Source of the DNA: JBNKEI01 sp050288705
GTDB lineage: Bacteria > Myxococcota > Myxococcia > Myxococcales > UBA5297
Direction: 5' to 3'
Length of the DNA stretch: 64,000 nucleotides
Assembly: GCA_050288705.1 (NCBI GenBank)
Contig: JBNKEI010000207.1
Span: 1-64,000, forward strand
The notes under the pieces are model-generated. The model did not search any database, was not told where the DNA came from, and worked only from the letters and a program-made list of their open reading frames with translations. This document shows, piece after piece, positions 1-9,483 of this stretch. Positions within the stretch are counted from its first letter, which is position 1. Every line of letters begins with the position of its first letter. A program made the position numbers and the translations under genes.

Positions 1-686
1 TCAATGAATCGCCGCCCATTTTTTACGCCTTCAATATATAAAGAAATACAAGAAGTGTTAGGGTCTTGGGCGTAATAGTCGACGCAATCTGCAAAATCAA
101 CGTCTGCCATGTTGCCCAAACTGATCATGGAGCTCATGCCTAGGCAGCGCACAAAAGTTGCTTGGTCAAGCGCAATAAGCAGCGCACCTGATTGGCTGAT
201 AAAAGCAGTTCCGCCGGGGTATGGCAATCGAGGGGCAAACGAAGCATTTGCTTTGGCAGCATTTGATAAAATGCCCACAATGTTGGGTCCCACCACTCGT
301 CCACCAACTTCTTTGGCAATACGCACCAGCTCTTCTTCTTCCGCCTTCTTTCCCACCTCGGAAAAGCCGCTGGTTATGACAATGAATCCCTTTACCTTTT
401 TCGCGGCACATTGCTTGGCAACGTCCAGGCAAAACTTCTCGGGAATACAAAAAACCGCCACATCTACCGGTCCGGGAATATCAGTAACCGAAGGGTAGGC
501 TTTACGGGAAAGAATTTCTGGTGAGGTTGGATTGACTGCATACAAGTCTCCTTCATAGCCGCTATCGATAAGGTTCTGAAAGACTTGATTGCCAATTGTG
601 CCGGGCTTTTTGGAAGCGCCAATTACTGCAATTGATTTGGGGTTAAAAATTGCCTCAAGATCCTTCGTGTTTGGCATGGTTGCCAT
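1..686 (-). CDS. Acyl-CoA synthetase (NDP-forming), CoA-binding part, 3' end cut by window edge
   Basis: The visible 228 codons start at ATG 686 behind a good AAGGAGA ribosome site and run off the left edge. The N-terminus carries the CoA-binding Rossmann motif of succinyl-CoA-ligase-like alpha domains (AVIGASKKPGTIGN, about residues 20-33). It is followed by GYEGDLYAVNP and later a PYPGGTALISQSGAL segment typical of the second, ligase-like domain. Enzymes of this family convert acetyl-CoA or related acyl-CoA to the free acid with formation of ATP or GTP, or run in reverse. The C-terminal half is not visible, so I cannot tell whether the ATP-grasp beta part is fused. The substrate is unknown. 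Confidence 0.85.
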   Translation of the reverse strand, partial: MATMPNTKDLEAIFNPKSIAVIGASKKPGTIGNQVFQNLIDSGYEGDLYAVNPTSPEILSRKAYPSVTDIPGPVDVAVFCIPEKFCLDVAKQCAAKKVKGFIVITSGFSEVGKKAEEEELVRIAKEVGGRVVGPNIVGILSNAAKANASFAPRLPYPGGTAFISQSGALLIALDQATFVRCLGMSSMISLGNMADVDFADCVDYYAQDPNTSCISLYIEGVKNGRRFI

Positions 687-1072
687 GACTTCTCCTTAGT
701 TTCTGGGTTTAAAGAGTTTGTTCCGGAAACTCACATCGGCGGGTCTCATTGAGAAGCTTGCAGCCAAACTGCGGCTTGCAAACACCTTAGCGACTGTAGC
801 CCTTGGGTTACGTGATTCTCGCGACTCCTTGAGTCCCATGGCGAATCCCATGGCGAGTTCTCAATTCGACGGATTGGCGCGAACCATAGCATCCCGTTTA
901 CCTTTCGGTCCACATGAAACCGAGAACCTTACACATTGGGCGAGTTTTGCTTCAGAAATATAGGACATGGCCCCGGGTACACGGGGCCGGTCTTGGGATT
1001 GCGGGAAGGGATGTTGGGCGGCTGTTTGGATGGCATGGAGGAAATTGCGGCAAAAATGCCCCAGTTTTCGGA
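687..1072. other. Non-coding gap of 386 bases with short repeats
   Basis: No convincing gene lies here; the open frames are short and lack ribosome sites. Visible structure: an imperfect 12-base tandem repeat (TCCCATGGCGA-like, near 834-857), a short hairpin GACTC-CTT-GAGTC at 823-835, and a perfect 7-bp hairpin GGCCCCG/CGGGGCC at 969-988 downstream of the amylosucrase stop. The last lacks a T-run on either strand, so it is not a standard terminator. Confidence 0.4.
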
Positions 1073-3037
1073 TCACCGGACGCGTAACCAAACTACTTGA
1101 TAGGGTTTCAGAGTAAGCTCTTCTCTAGTGTTGATAATGGCTTCGGTAATTAGCTCGGTTACAGGGGAACCGATTCCGGAGAGAGTTTGCGCCTGAATAT
1201 GTTGCGGATGTTCACTAAAATTAGCAAATACCAATACATCGCTTTCTTGGCCGTAGCGAAAATAGCCCAGAACGTGATGGTTTTTGGTCCAAAAAACGGT
1301 AAGTTGAGTTCCTTCAAAAGCATCCAATGATTTTCTTAACTTAATTAGACGGCGGAGTCCTTGAAAGATTTGGCCTGATTGCGTCTCCAATCGATTGCGG
1401 TTGGCATAGCGTTCGGCGTCTCTTTTCGGCCGATGCACCCACCGACTGTCTCCAGCCTTTCCCGGCTCGTCTCGAAAAGAGTAGTCGTTGAGGGTTCCCA
1501 CCTCATCACCAAGATATAGGAGTGGAATACCTCCCGAACTGATGGCAACGCTATGAAGCAGCAAAATTCTGGCGATAGCGTGGGTATCGCCCAATTCTAA
1601 TCCAGCTAGAGAAGCACAAGTTCCCGACACACGACAATCGCCGGTTTTGGGGTTTTCCTGGAAAGGAACTCCTCGGGAAAATGAGTTAGGGAACCGGCCA
1701 ACGTAAAAATTATTTAGGAACTTGCGGTGTTCGTATCCGTCAATTCCAAAAACTTTAGCGTCTTCGTTTGCAAAGGTCCATCCGATGTCGTCGTGGCAGC
1801 GAACATAGTTAACCCAGGCTGATCCTGGTTCGAGGTTGTGCCTTTTATCGAGCGCTTGTGCAAGTAAGTTGACTTCTCGTGTAGCAAGTGAATTCCACAA
1901 CAAGGCCATTTGTAGTGGATTATAGGAAAGCTGGCATTGGTCTGAACCGTTATAAGAGACTACCTCGTCAGGATGCACTATTGCTTCCGATTTGAAGACT
2001 AGGGAGGGTGCTGCAATACGCGCTAGAGCGTTGAACGCTTTTATAATGGTATGAGCCTTAGCCATCCCCTCGCAACTTTCACCTTTTTCTTTCCATACAA
2101 AGGGAACCGCATCTAGACGAAGAACTTCGGTGCCTAGGTTTGCGATGAAGAGCATTTCTTCAGCCATGCTATTGAAAACGGCTGGATTCCCATAGTTAAG
2201 GTCCCACTGATAGGAATGAAAGGTAGTCCACACCCATCGTCCATCAGGGAGCTGTGTAAAAGCGCCTTGATGTTCGTCAGGGAAGATTTCGCGCAGACTC
2301 TTTTCATAGGTATCCGGCTCAGATCGATCGGGGAAAATGAAATAGAAATCAGCGTAGTGGGGGTCGCCTTCGGCGCACTTTTTCGCCCACTTGTGCTCGT
2401 TGGATGTGTGGTTAAACACAAAATCTAAAGCCAAGCCAATTCCGTTTTCTCGAAGGGCCTTGGCTACCGATCTTAGATCCTCGATATTTCCAAGAGATGG
2501 ATTAACTTCGCGATAGCTGCTAACCGCGTATCCGCCATCATTGTGTGCATCGGGGCAGCGGAAAAGCGGCATTAAATGTAGGTAGTTTATTCCCAATTCC
2601 TTCAGGTAGGGAATATGGTTCGTTAATGCTGCTAATGAGCCGGCAAACAAATCGACATAACAGGTTGCGCCAACAATCTGGTTAGACATGTGCCAGTAAG
2701 GTTTAGAGCCCCTTTGTAAGTCCAGTTCTTTCAAGTCGTCTGGTCTGGCAAACCATGCCTCCCAGGCAGTTGCTATTAATTGCGCCAGGAACCCATGGTA
2801 GTCTGCTCGATGACCGTAAATCTCTCCTAATCTTTGTTGAAGAGTCGGGAAGTACTGACTAAGTCGTTCGTCAAACGTTTTCCAAATAATTCCTTTGGCT
2901 TGTCGAGAATATTTCGTTCGAACGGCGTTGCGAACAAGATCTAGAGGTTCTAGGGATGCGGCGATTCTTGACTCAGTAAAGGCGACAGCGTTCAGGTCAG
3001 TTCTTGGGTTAGGTCTCATGATGATTATGGGATTCAT
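1073..3037 (-). CDS. Amylosucrase, GH13 family (subfamily 4 type)
   Basis: A 654-residue protein, close to the roughly 640 residues of known amylosucrases, which make alpha-1,4-glucan from sucrose and release fructose. All GH13 motifs are intact: region I DFVFNH (Asp205), region II LRLDAVPFVWK with nucleophile Asp309, region III FKSEAIV with acid/base Glu351, and region IV RCHDDIGW with Asp416. The N-terminal 110 residues fit the helical N-domain of this family, and the GDSRWVHRP segment is typical of it. There is no signal peptide, so it should be cytoplasmic. It is divergent from the GH13-like gene at 3308. Sucrose specificity is inferred from the family; sucrose hydrolase is the main alternative. 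Confidence 0.85.
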   Translation of the reverse strand: MNPIIIMRPNPRTDLNAVAFTESRIAASLEPLDLVRNAVRTKYSRQAKGIIWKTFDERLSQYFPTLQQRLGEIYGHRADYHGFLAQLIATAWEAWFARPDDLKELDLQRGSKPYWHMSNQIVGATCYVDLFAGSLAALTNHIPYLKELGINYLHLMPLFRCPDAHNDGGYAVSSYREVNPSLGNIEDLRSVAKALRENGIGLALDFVFNHTSNEHKWAKKCAEGDPHYADFYFIFPDRSEPDTYEKSLREIFPDEHQGAFTQLPDGRWVWTTFHSYQWDLNYGNPAVFNSMAEEMLFIANLGTEVLRLDAVPFVWKEKGESCEGMAKAHTIIKAFNALARIAAPSLVFKSEAIVHPDEVVSYNGSDQCQLSYNPLQMALLWNSLATREVNLLAQALDKRHNLEPGSAWVNYVRCHDDIGWTFANEDAKVFGIDGYEHRKFLNNFYVGRFPNSFSRGVPFQENPKTGDCRVSGTCASLAGLELGDTHAIARILLLHSVAISSGGIPLLYLGDEVGTLNDYSFRDEPGKAGDSRWVHRPKRDAERYANRNRLETQSGQIFQGLRRLIKLRKSLDAFEGTQLTVFWTKNHHVLGYFRYGQESDVLVFANFSEHPQHIQAQTLSGIGSPVTELITEAIINTREELTLKPYQVVWLRVR

Positions 3038-3255
3038 AAAGGTTAGTAGGGTGCGGTTTGCGGGAGCATCATACTAGAATTCAAAAAAAATCGTAAGCAA
3101 GGGTGACTTTTCGACTATTCTTCGTATAGTGGCTATCGTTGTCATGTTGTACTTCCGACGTCATTATCCTTCTTATATCACTAAAGTTCCAAGCGTGCTC
3201 AATGCTTTGCCGTTTTAGCGGCAACTGATGGCCGGTAATGACGATAAATGTGAAC

Positions 3256-3285
3256 TTGAGAATACCAAGAATTATTACCTTTAAT
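3256..3285 (+). promoter_or_regulatory. Candidate sigma-70-type promoter for the diverged GH13 gene
   Basis: TTGAGA (3256-3261), an 18-base spacer and TTTAAT (3280-3285) precede the gene at 3308. A GAGGG ribosome site follows at 3294-3298. Assigned by pattern only. Confidence 0.4.
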
Positions 3286-3307
3286 CGAACATAGAGGGAA
3301 TGTGTGT

Positions 3308-6055
3308 ATGATGAAGCCTAGCACATCAAAACCAACTACTAGTTGGACAGACTGTTTAGGTTCGTGCTGGAGAGGGAAGTCATGCCTAATGCGGACGAAA
3401 AGTCCTTCGATGCAAGAATTTTTGACCGGAGAATTGTCCATGACTGTCCCTGCTGGACAGTCGCATTCTGGGGACGAATTCGAGCCTAGTCCTTTTGATT
3501 TTGGCGAGAAAAATGAATTATCTTCTAGTCGTTTCTTTGTGCAGTTGAAAGATGGAGCTCATAAGAGCTCCGAGAAGTTGCTTAAATCAAACCCGGAGCA
3601 TTCTGGAAAGAAACCGGAGATTCTGGTTCCGTCGGTCATATCTGGCTCTTTTGCTGCGGTTCCAAAGAATATAAAGCTTAATAGGTATGAAAAATTCGCC
3701 TATTTACTTAAAAAAGACAAGTCAAATGTTACTGATGAACAACTTGAAATATTCGATAGGCTTAGTTCAAATGAAGATTTTCGCAAAATGATAAACAAAA
3801 TGCCTTACTATGATATTCCTGATTGCTTAAATTATCTAAAGCTTGTAGAAGAAAAAATTAAATCAAAAGATGAAAATTATCAATTTAAAGACCTGCATGC
3901 TTGGTTTGTGGATAAGAAAAATAAAGAAATATCCAACATGAAAGAAGTTAATAGGTTGCTGAGTGCAGCAAAAACTAACGAAATAAATATGTGGTCGCAT
4001 ATGCTGCGGAAAGCAGAAATAAGCAACGAAACAATACTGAAACTGAACTTTCTAACAAAAAAGCTTGTGTCAGTAAAGTCAGAGCAGGACAAAATGCTGC
4101 TAATGCTGGTTAATAATATTGTTAGTTTTAAAAACAAAATGCAAACAACCATGCTTGAAGGTAATATAAGTATAAAAAAATTTTTTGATAATTTGCCGAA
4201 AAAATGGCACGGGATGTCCCCCTGGTATTATACTTACGCGGACAAATTTACCGGTGCTTCTGGTCAGACAGGATTTGAGGTGTTGGCCGATACTCTACAT
4301 CTAATAAAAGATCTTGGTTGCAATAATGTCTACTTGTTACCTCATTTTGAATCTCCTAGAGGCGACGGAGGGTACGATATCTCCAATTATGAACCCGCAA
4401 AAGACCTTGGCGGTAAAGAAGGATTTAGAAAATTGGTATTATCTGCCGCCAATAAAGGTATGGCGTTGATGACAGATTTAGTCTTGGGACATGTTTCTAG
4501 TAATCATAGCTGGTTCAAAAAGGCTCTCGAAGGAGAACCTAAATACTATAGCTATTTTCTAAAAACGCCGAGGCATTGGAAGGCCGACTTTTCGCCTGAC
4601 AAAATTTCTGTTGTTGATAATGATGGAATAGAAGTAGTTAAATTTAAAGATAAGGGGCAAGACGGGGAAGAGGTTGAAACGAAACGAATAATCATTTTTC
4701 AGGACTTTATGAAAACTTCTTGGTTAGAAAAGCCAATTAAGGGCTTAAAAGAAACTGTCTTGATGAGTCACACTTTTTACCCGTTTCAAATTGATCTGAA
4801 TCTACTCAATACCGAAACATTGGAAGAGATAATTCAAGTTACCGGTAATGAAATTTTAGCTGGAATTCCTGGTTGTAGAGTTGACGCTCCTGGCGCGCTA
4901 ATTAAAAAAATAGGCGGAAGCAATTTATATGAGCCGGAGAACAAAACTCTCTTCGAAATACTAAAAACTTTTCGTGATGCTCTGCATCCCAATGTCGTTA
5001 CACTTCCTGAGTTTCCTGATTATAAAGGAAACGCGGTTTTCGAAGATTGTTCTGACATTAGATTGGCGGCTGTGCTAGGTGACTTCCAGGCGTTTTTTAA
5101 AAAGCAAGGCCCAGACCTGAATCTCACAAAAAAATATAGCGGCGCAACTGTAATATATCAAAACGAGAAGCATGATGAGACATCCACTTATGAGTATGGT
5201 GAAGAAATTCAAAAAGAATTTTTAGAAAAGGCAAAAAACAACCTTGACATTTTGGTGTATAGGAATAACCGGAGCTACGCTGGAAGAACTGCGCCTGGCC
5301 TAGGCGGGAAGCCTAAACATGAAGTAGGTTACAATACTTTAGTTTCTTTTCTTCCAGGTGTCCCTAGTTATTACTACGGAACTGAATTGGGAATAAAAAA
5401 CGACTACGAATATGTACAAAAATATCAAAATGAGCAGTTTGAGCTGACTAATAAACTTCTAGATGGAACTGGAATGTCTGTATCGCACGAGCAATGTCTA
5501 GACCCAAGAGCAGTTCAGCGTACATCAATACCTGTTAGTTTCATGGAAAAAAAACACAATTCTTCATATGCTTCTGTAGTGTCGCTTAAAGAGCTGGCAA
5601 AAATTCGAGCAAAATTTCCGGTAATGAATTCAGGTCATTGTCGCCAAATACTTTTGAAATCGGTTGACGGATGCTCAACAAAAGAAGTTTTTTCCATAGC
5701 CAAGATCCCAGAGCATAGCGACCAATCCAAATCCATCTTGATTAATTTAACAAATATGTCCTGCCATGCCAAGACCGTCGAACTCTGCTTGAATGACTCA
5801 ATGCAGGAGATTAGAAATTCAAGATATCGTGTTCAGGTCGAAAGTAGCTATATTGCAGAGGGAGATAGGTTAAATATCAGCAGCTCAATTCCTCTGACTT
5901 TTCCGGGTAATGGGAATATTCAGCTTAAGCTAGAACCATACCAAGCTACTATTATAAGTCTGAATGGAGATGACTTTTACAAATGCTTCGCGCAGGAAGT
6001 GTCCGTAAAAACTGGCGTACCGCTTGAATACGGAAGGTGCCGATCTGTTACATAG
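3308..6055 (+). CDS. Highly diverged GH13 alpha-amylase-fold protein with long unique N-terminus
   Basis: About 915 residues. The frame opens at 3302, but ATG 3308 sits 9 bases after a GAGGG ribosome site and is preferred. Residues 1 to about 290 are lysine- and helix-rich and match nothing I recognise. The barrel then starts near KKWHGMSPWYY. GH13 landmarks are readable: GGYDISNY, DLVLGHVSSNH (Asp390), GCRVDAPGALI (likely nucleophile Asp526), TLPEFPDYKG (Glu568) and EKHDETS (Asp623, where most members read HDN or HDD). A beta-rich C-terminal domain follows. The three catalytic acids are kept, so it is probably active on an alpha-glucan or sucrose-like substrate. The coding sequence is visibly more AT-rich than its neighbours, suggesting transfer. 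Exact activity unknown. Confidence 0.75.
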   Translation: MMKPSTSKPTTSWTDCLGSCWRGKSCLMRTKSPSMQEFLTGELSMTVPAGQSHSGDEFEPSPFDFGEKNELSSSRFFVQLKDGAHKSSEKLLKSNPEHSGKKPEILVPSVISGSFAAVPKNIKLNRYEKFAYLLKKDKSNVTDEQLEIFDRLSSNEDFRKMINKMPYYDIPDCLNYLKLVEEKIKSKDENYQFKDLHAWFVDKKNKEISNMKEVNRLLSAAKTNEINMWSHMLRKAEISNETILKLNFLTKKLVSVKSEQDKMLLMLVNNIVSFKNKMQTTMLEGNISIKKFFDNLPKKWHGMSPWYYTYADKFTGASGQTGFEVLADTLHLIKDLGCNNVYLLPHFESPRGDGGYDISNYEPAKDLGGKEGFRKLVLSAANKGMALMTDLVLGHVSSNHSWFKKALEGEPKYYSYFLKTPRHWKADFSPDKISVVDNDGIEVVKFKDKGQDGEEVETKRIIIFQDFMKTSWLEKPIKGLKETVLMSHTFYPFQIDLNLLNTETLEEIIQVTGNEILAGIPGCRVDAPGALIKKIGGSNLYEPENKTLFEILKTFRDALHPNVVTLPEFPDYKGNAVFEDCSDIRLAAVLGDFQAFFKKQGPDLNLTKKYSGATVIYQNEKHDETSTYEYGEEIQKEFLEKAKNNLDILVYRNNRSYAGRTAPGLGGKPKHEVGYNTLVSFLPGVPSYYYGTELGIKNDYEYVQKYQNEQFELTNKLLDGTGMSVSHEQCLDPRAVQRTSIPVSFMEKKHNSSYASVVSLKELAKIRAKFPVMNSGHCRQILLKSVDGCSTKEVFSIAKIPEHSDQSKSILINLTNMSCHAKTVELCLNDSMQEIRNSRYRVQVESSYIAEGDRLNISSSIPLTFPGNGNIQLKLEPYQATIISLNGDDFYKCFAQEVSVKTGVPLEYGRCRSVT

Positions 6056-6221
6056 TTTTATTGAGTGCAAACGCCAGAGCCACCCTAACGGCCAAACATA
6101 AATACAGCTTAGTTCGAACTTGCTGTAATGGGCTATTTAAGAGTGGCTTAGGGGCTGTCAGGATTTGCGACTGAAGGAACGACATGACTGGCGGAGAACG
6201 CCAAAGGTTATAGCGGTTTCT

Positions 6222-6941
6222 TTAGTTCCTATACTCGTCTTTAGAATGCAGAGACTGGGAGTGCAGAGAATGCAAATTCCTTGCTTCTTGTTCTTTCAGC
6301 TTTTGAGACACCTGAACCCAGAAAGCGTCATCGGGATTAGTGGGGGCGTGAGTGGGCGTGCTAGCAGTAGGAGAATGCGTACCGTTGGTTGCTTCGGTGG
6401 AAATAGATTCAGGTATGGGTGTTCGTTTGCGGATAATTGGTTTTACGGCACTGACTTCTAATGACGATGTTTCCGAAGATTTCGGTGGCGAAAATTTATC
6501 AAGCGAAACTACTTTGGACGCTGGACGAATGATTTGTCGACGATCGAATTGTCTTTCCAAAGTTAAAAGGCCAGTAGTGTGTTGAATGGCGACTACTTTT
6601 GCTTCAAATTTTCCCCGCCCTTGCTGGTACTCGACCGCATCTCCAACCTTGAAATTAGCGAGTGCGGCAATGCTCACGGAGCTAATGCGGGAGATTGGTT
6701 TGTCTTTCATTGGTCGAGTAATGGTTCTCGTATCCTGGCTATGATGCTGAACCAGATTAACCTCTCGACTAACCTCTTTTTGCTGCTTAACTTCCGCTGC
6801 TTTTTGCGGATGATTTGGCTTGGTGTCACCGCCAAAAATCATAGAAATTCTTCGTAGGAATACCAGATATGGCCCTAAAGCGCTTTGAACCCTAGCAGAT
6901 ATGATGGACTGAATAGTGGACTGAATATCAATGCTTTGCAT
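6222..6941 (-). CDS. Unknown protein with a central SH3-like barrel segment
   Basis: The frame opens at 6962, but ATG 6941 has a GGGAG ribosome site about 7 bases upstream and is the better start, giving 239 residues. The N-terminal 40 residues are amphipathic, with no clear signal peptide. Residues around 95-130 (FKVGDAVEYQQGRGKFEAK, then VVAIQHTTGLLTLE) read like a small SH3/Tudor/KOW-type beta barrel, as in nucleic-acid- or peptide-binding modules. The flanks are Ser/Thr/Pro-rich and look disordered. It stands alone between the GH13 gene and a 457-base gap. I do not recognise the family and cannot assign a function. Confidence 0.55.
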   Translation of the reverse strand: MQSIDIQSTIQSIISARVQSALGPYLVFLRRISMIFGGDTKPNHPQKAAEVKQQKEVSREVNLVQHHSQDTRTITRPMKDKPISRISSVSIAALANFKVGDAVEYQQGRGKFEAKVVAIQHTTGLLTLERQFDRRQIIRPASKVVSLDKFSPPKSSETSSLEVSAVKPIIRKRTPIPESISTEATNGTHSPTASTPTHAPTNPDDAFWVQVSQKLKEQEARNLHSLHSQSLHSKDEYRN

Positions 6942-7398
6942 TGCTGACTCCCAAGTGTGCATGGTGTTGAAAGGAGCGGGAATATAAGATCGTTTTTGAA
7001 AAATGGCTACAACGAATTTACTTTTTGAAAAATACCCGCGATGCTCCCCAGTACTAAAGTACTATTCCTCATTTTGTGCTGTGTATCAAGTTTAGTGCTT
7101 CCCGCCCGCACCCGCATTCAAAGCTATCGTTTGATTACATTTGAGTAACAAAACCGAACCTTCGCGAATTCCTTCCAATGAATTTATTGGAAGTAGACAC
7201 CATAAACACTCGGTGGTTTGTATTTCTATATAGCTGTTTTAGGTGCAACCAACAATCTATCAAAAGCAAATCCCCACCATCGGTTTGCCTTTCAGCAATC
7301 AACCAGCAGAACAGGTGCCAAACCTTCCACCTGTGTTTTGCATAACCTTAATCTTCACTTTATAGGAGTGTAAACACAAGCTGGTGTCGACAAATTCG
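6942..7398. other. Non-coding gap of about 457 bases with two clean inverted repeats
   Basis: No supported gene. It contains CTTCCAAT-6-ATTGGAAG at 7172-7193 (perfect 8-bp arms), ACAGGTG-9-CACCTGT at 7312-7334 (perfect 7-bp arms), and a small palindrome GTGTAAACAC at 7368-7377. None is followed by a T-run, so operators or RNA structures are as likely as terminators. The stretch must hold the promoter of the minus-strand gene ending at 6222. Confidence 0.45.
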
Positions 7399-7881
7399 CT
7401 ATCTGGTTTCTTCTACTAAGCCAGTGAATTTTCCTTCCAAAGTTCTTCTGGCGCCTATTTCTTCTCCATCGCTAAAAGAGAGCGAAAAGCTTCCATGAAC
7501 TGATTTTCCTACATCTGGATGGTCATCAAAACTAAGCTCGCCGCGCTCAATAAAAGGAAGGGTTTGCACTGGCTCGCCATCCATTGCCCGGGAAACCGCA
7601 GCTCGACGGTGTCCCGGTTGATATTCGCCTCCCAGGTCAATGGTTTTATTTACGTCAATCCCTTCGGTGGCTACGGTCAAAGAAATAACTACTTCCCGTC
7701 CTTCCGATTTCAAATAGTTAATTTGAATGGCCTTCGGTGAGCGGCGAATTTGTACCGAGGAAAAAGATAGATCAAAGGCCTCTGACAAAGAACCGCCTAA
7801 CTCGGTATCTGCGCAACCAGACAAAAGCAGAAAAGTTATTCCTACCGTTGCAAGCAAACGAAAAAAGGCCGGGCTTTTCAC
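7399..7881 (-). CDS. Small lipoprotein of unknown function
   Basis: 160 residues from a GTG at 7881 with AAGGAG 8 bases upstream. The ribosome site overlaps the stop region of the preceding lipoprotein gene (ends 7893), which suggests translational coupling. The N-terminus is a lipoprotein signal (hydrophobic run, lipobox LLSGC, Cys about residue 22). The mature part is beta-rich with acidic patches and no recognised motif. It probably sits on a membrane facing the periplasm or the outside. Function unknown; its partner is the beta-propeller-like lipoprotein upstream. Confidence 0.75.
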   Translation of the reverse strand: MKSPAFFRLLATVGITFLLLSGCADTELGGSLSEAFDLSFSSVQIRRSPKAIQINYLKSEGREVVISLTVATEGIDVNKTIDLGGEYQPGHRRAAVSRAMDGEPVQTLPFIERGELSFDDHPDVGKSVHGSFSLSFSDGEEIGARRTLEGKFTGLVEETR

Positions 7882-7892
7882 AAAAGAACTCC

Positions 7893-9257
7893 TTAACGCG
7901 CCACAATGGCTAGTTTGAGCTTGGTATTGGTCGTGTCTTTATAGGCTACGATTACTTTTCCATTGGGAAGGTATACGGCTTTAGTCTGATGTCCTCCCTG
8001 AGGATCGATTTCCTGTTTGTACCATATTCCATCTCCAGGGCGGCGTTGGGCAAGCATGAGCGATTCTTGTTTGTTGTTTGCATCTGAATAGGTGCTGTAT
8101 ATCACTAGCGGATCACCATAAGAATTAAACACTAGAGAAGGATAGCGTATTGGTCTTGCGGATCCGATGCCTTCGATAGGTTCTGATCGTCCCCAATCAA
8201 TACCATTTGTTGATTGAAGGTAGTAGACTATGCCGTCTTCAGCGTTTTCGTAAGCAATGCCATAAGCTGCGGGGTTTAAGCCGAAATCTGGATCATTATA
8301 GGCGGGATGCCAAGACAGGGAGGGACCGGTATTTGTTTTTACCGAAGTATTGATAGCTTTTGGTTTGCTCCACTCAATGGAATCGGTTCCAATCCCGGTG
8401 CCATGTACAATATGAAGGCCGGTAGGGCTATCATTTGGCTCTGCCAGAGTGCTCCAAGCAATACTTATTACCCGTTGGTCGGCGATAGTTATAGAATTTC
8501 GGCCGCCATGGCCAGTGGTTTCATTCCATTGGCAATACACTGGAATGCCTCCCGATGAATTTACTCGTTGGATATACATTTCTACAAATGATTTGCGGTA
8601 GTCGGTGGGAAACTGACCACCGTGGACATCGCGAAATGCTACAAAAACATTGCCGTTAGAGTCTACCGCCATGGCTGGCCATAACCCAACTACGTCTCCG
8701 AACTGTGGATTCACCGGAACCTCACAACCCGTAATATTTGCACCACGCTGCACAGGGGTTTGCACTGACCAGTTTCCTCCACTACGCCTGGCAATCGCCA
8801 AATCTCCTTCCTTCCAATAAAGACTGGGTTGGCCAGTGTCTCCGGTATAGGGATTATCGGTATTGTTTCTTCCGGGCTCCCCTCCTAAATAGGCAATCAC
8901 TGGTTCACCATTGGAAAATCCTAATGACACTCCCTCCACGACTTCCACCGTGTCAACAGTTTGCGGTGACTGGTTAGACTCGATGTAACGAAGGTTATAT
9001 TTTGCTGGTTCTTGGGGGTTAGCTTTGGGCAGCTCGGCAAAGTAGGCTACTCCCATTTTATCGCCGTTTGCTGCTAGAGAGATAGGCAGGTTGCCAATAG
9101 CATTGTTATCCAATTCGATAATTTTTCCTGGCTCGATTTTGGTCCAATCTTCTGGGGGAGGCGGTGGGTCGATAGGTGGTTTAGAGTCAACAGGATCTTT
9201 AGAGCACCCCCAAACAAATACACTCAACCCCCAAAGAGCAAGCCATATTGCCTTCAT
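7893..9257 (-). CDS. Lipoprotein with sialidase/BNR-like beta-propeller character
   Basis: 454 residues from ATG 9257 with a GGAGG site 8 bases upstream. It has a lipoprotein signal ending in VWGC (Cys18), then a proline-rich linker (PPIDPPPPP). The body repeats short beta units such as GNVFVAFRD, IHIVHG-like and YGDPLVIYS, spaced as in sialidase/BNR six-bladed propellers, but the exact Asp-box pattern is not obvious. It is first in a two-gene unit with the lipoprotein at 7399-7881. It probably binds a ligand or glycan at the cell surface; no catalytic residues can be named. It is not a binding protein of the kind used by the adjacent ABC transporter. Confidence 0.7.
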   Translation of the reverse strand: MKAIWLALWGLSVFVWGCSKDPVDSKPPIDPPPPPEDWTKIEPGKIIELDNNAIGNLPISLAANGDKMGVAYFAELPKANPQEPAKYNLRYIESNQSPQTVDTVEVVEGVSLGFSNGEPVIAYLGGEPGRNNTDNPYTGDTGQPSLYWKEGDLAIARRSGGNWSVQTPVQRGANITGCEVPVNPQFGDVVGLWPAMAVDSNGNVFVAFRDVHGGQFPTDYRKSFVEMYIQRVNSSGGIPVYCQWNETTGHGGRNSITIADQRVISIAWSTLAEPNDSPTGLHIVHGTGIGTDSIEWSKPKAINTSVKTNTGPSLSWHPAYNDPDFGLNPAAYGIAYENAEDGIVYYLQSTNGIDWGRSEPIEGIGSARPIRYPSLVFNSYGDPLVIYSTYSDANNKQESLMLAQRRPGDGIWYKQEIDPQGGHQTKAVYLPNGKVIVAYKDTTNTKLKLAIVAR

Positions 9258-9483
9258 TATTTTGCCTCCAAGTTAATGCCCGCTTTTAAGAATACCGCGA
9301 ACACAACAATGCTTGAAAGAGAACTTTTCGCTACATCGTACTATAGCACTGGCCAGCCCCTATTTTTGCTCTTGTACGATCGAACAGCCGGTCCTGCGTA
9401 CTTCATTTTTATAGATGTCGTTTTCAAGCCTACCACAATTTTTTCGTTGGCCGAAAACCAGGGCCATATCCACCTTGTTAGAG

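Noticed and set aside
969..988. Terminator for the amylosucrase gene
   Set aside because: The hairpin is perfect but no T-run follows on either strand.
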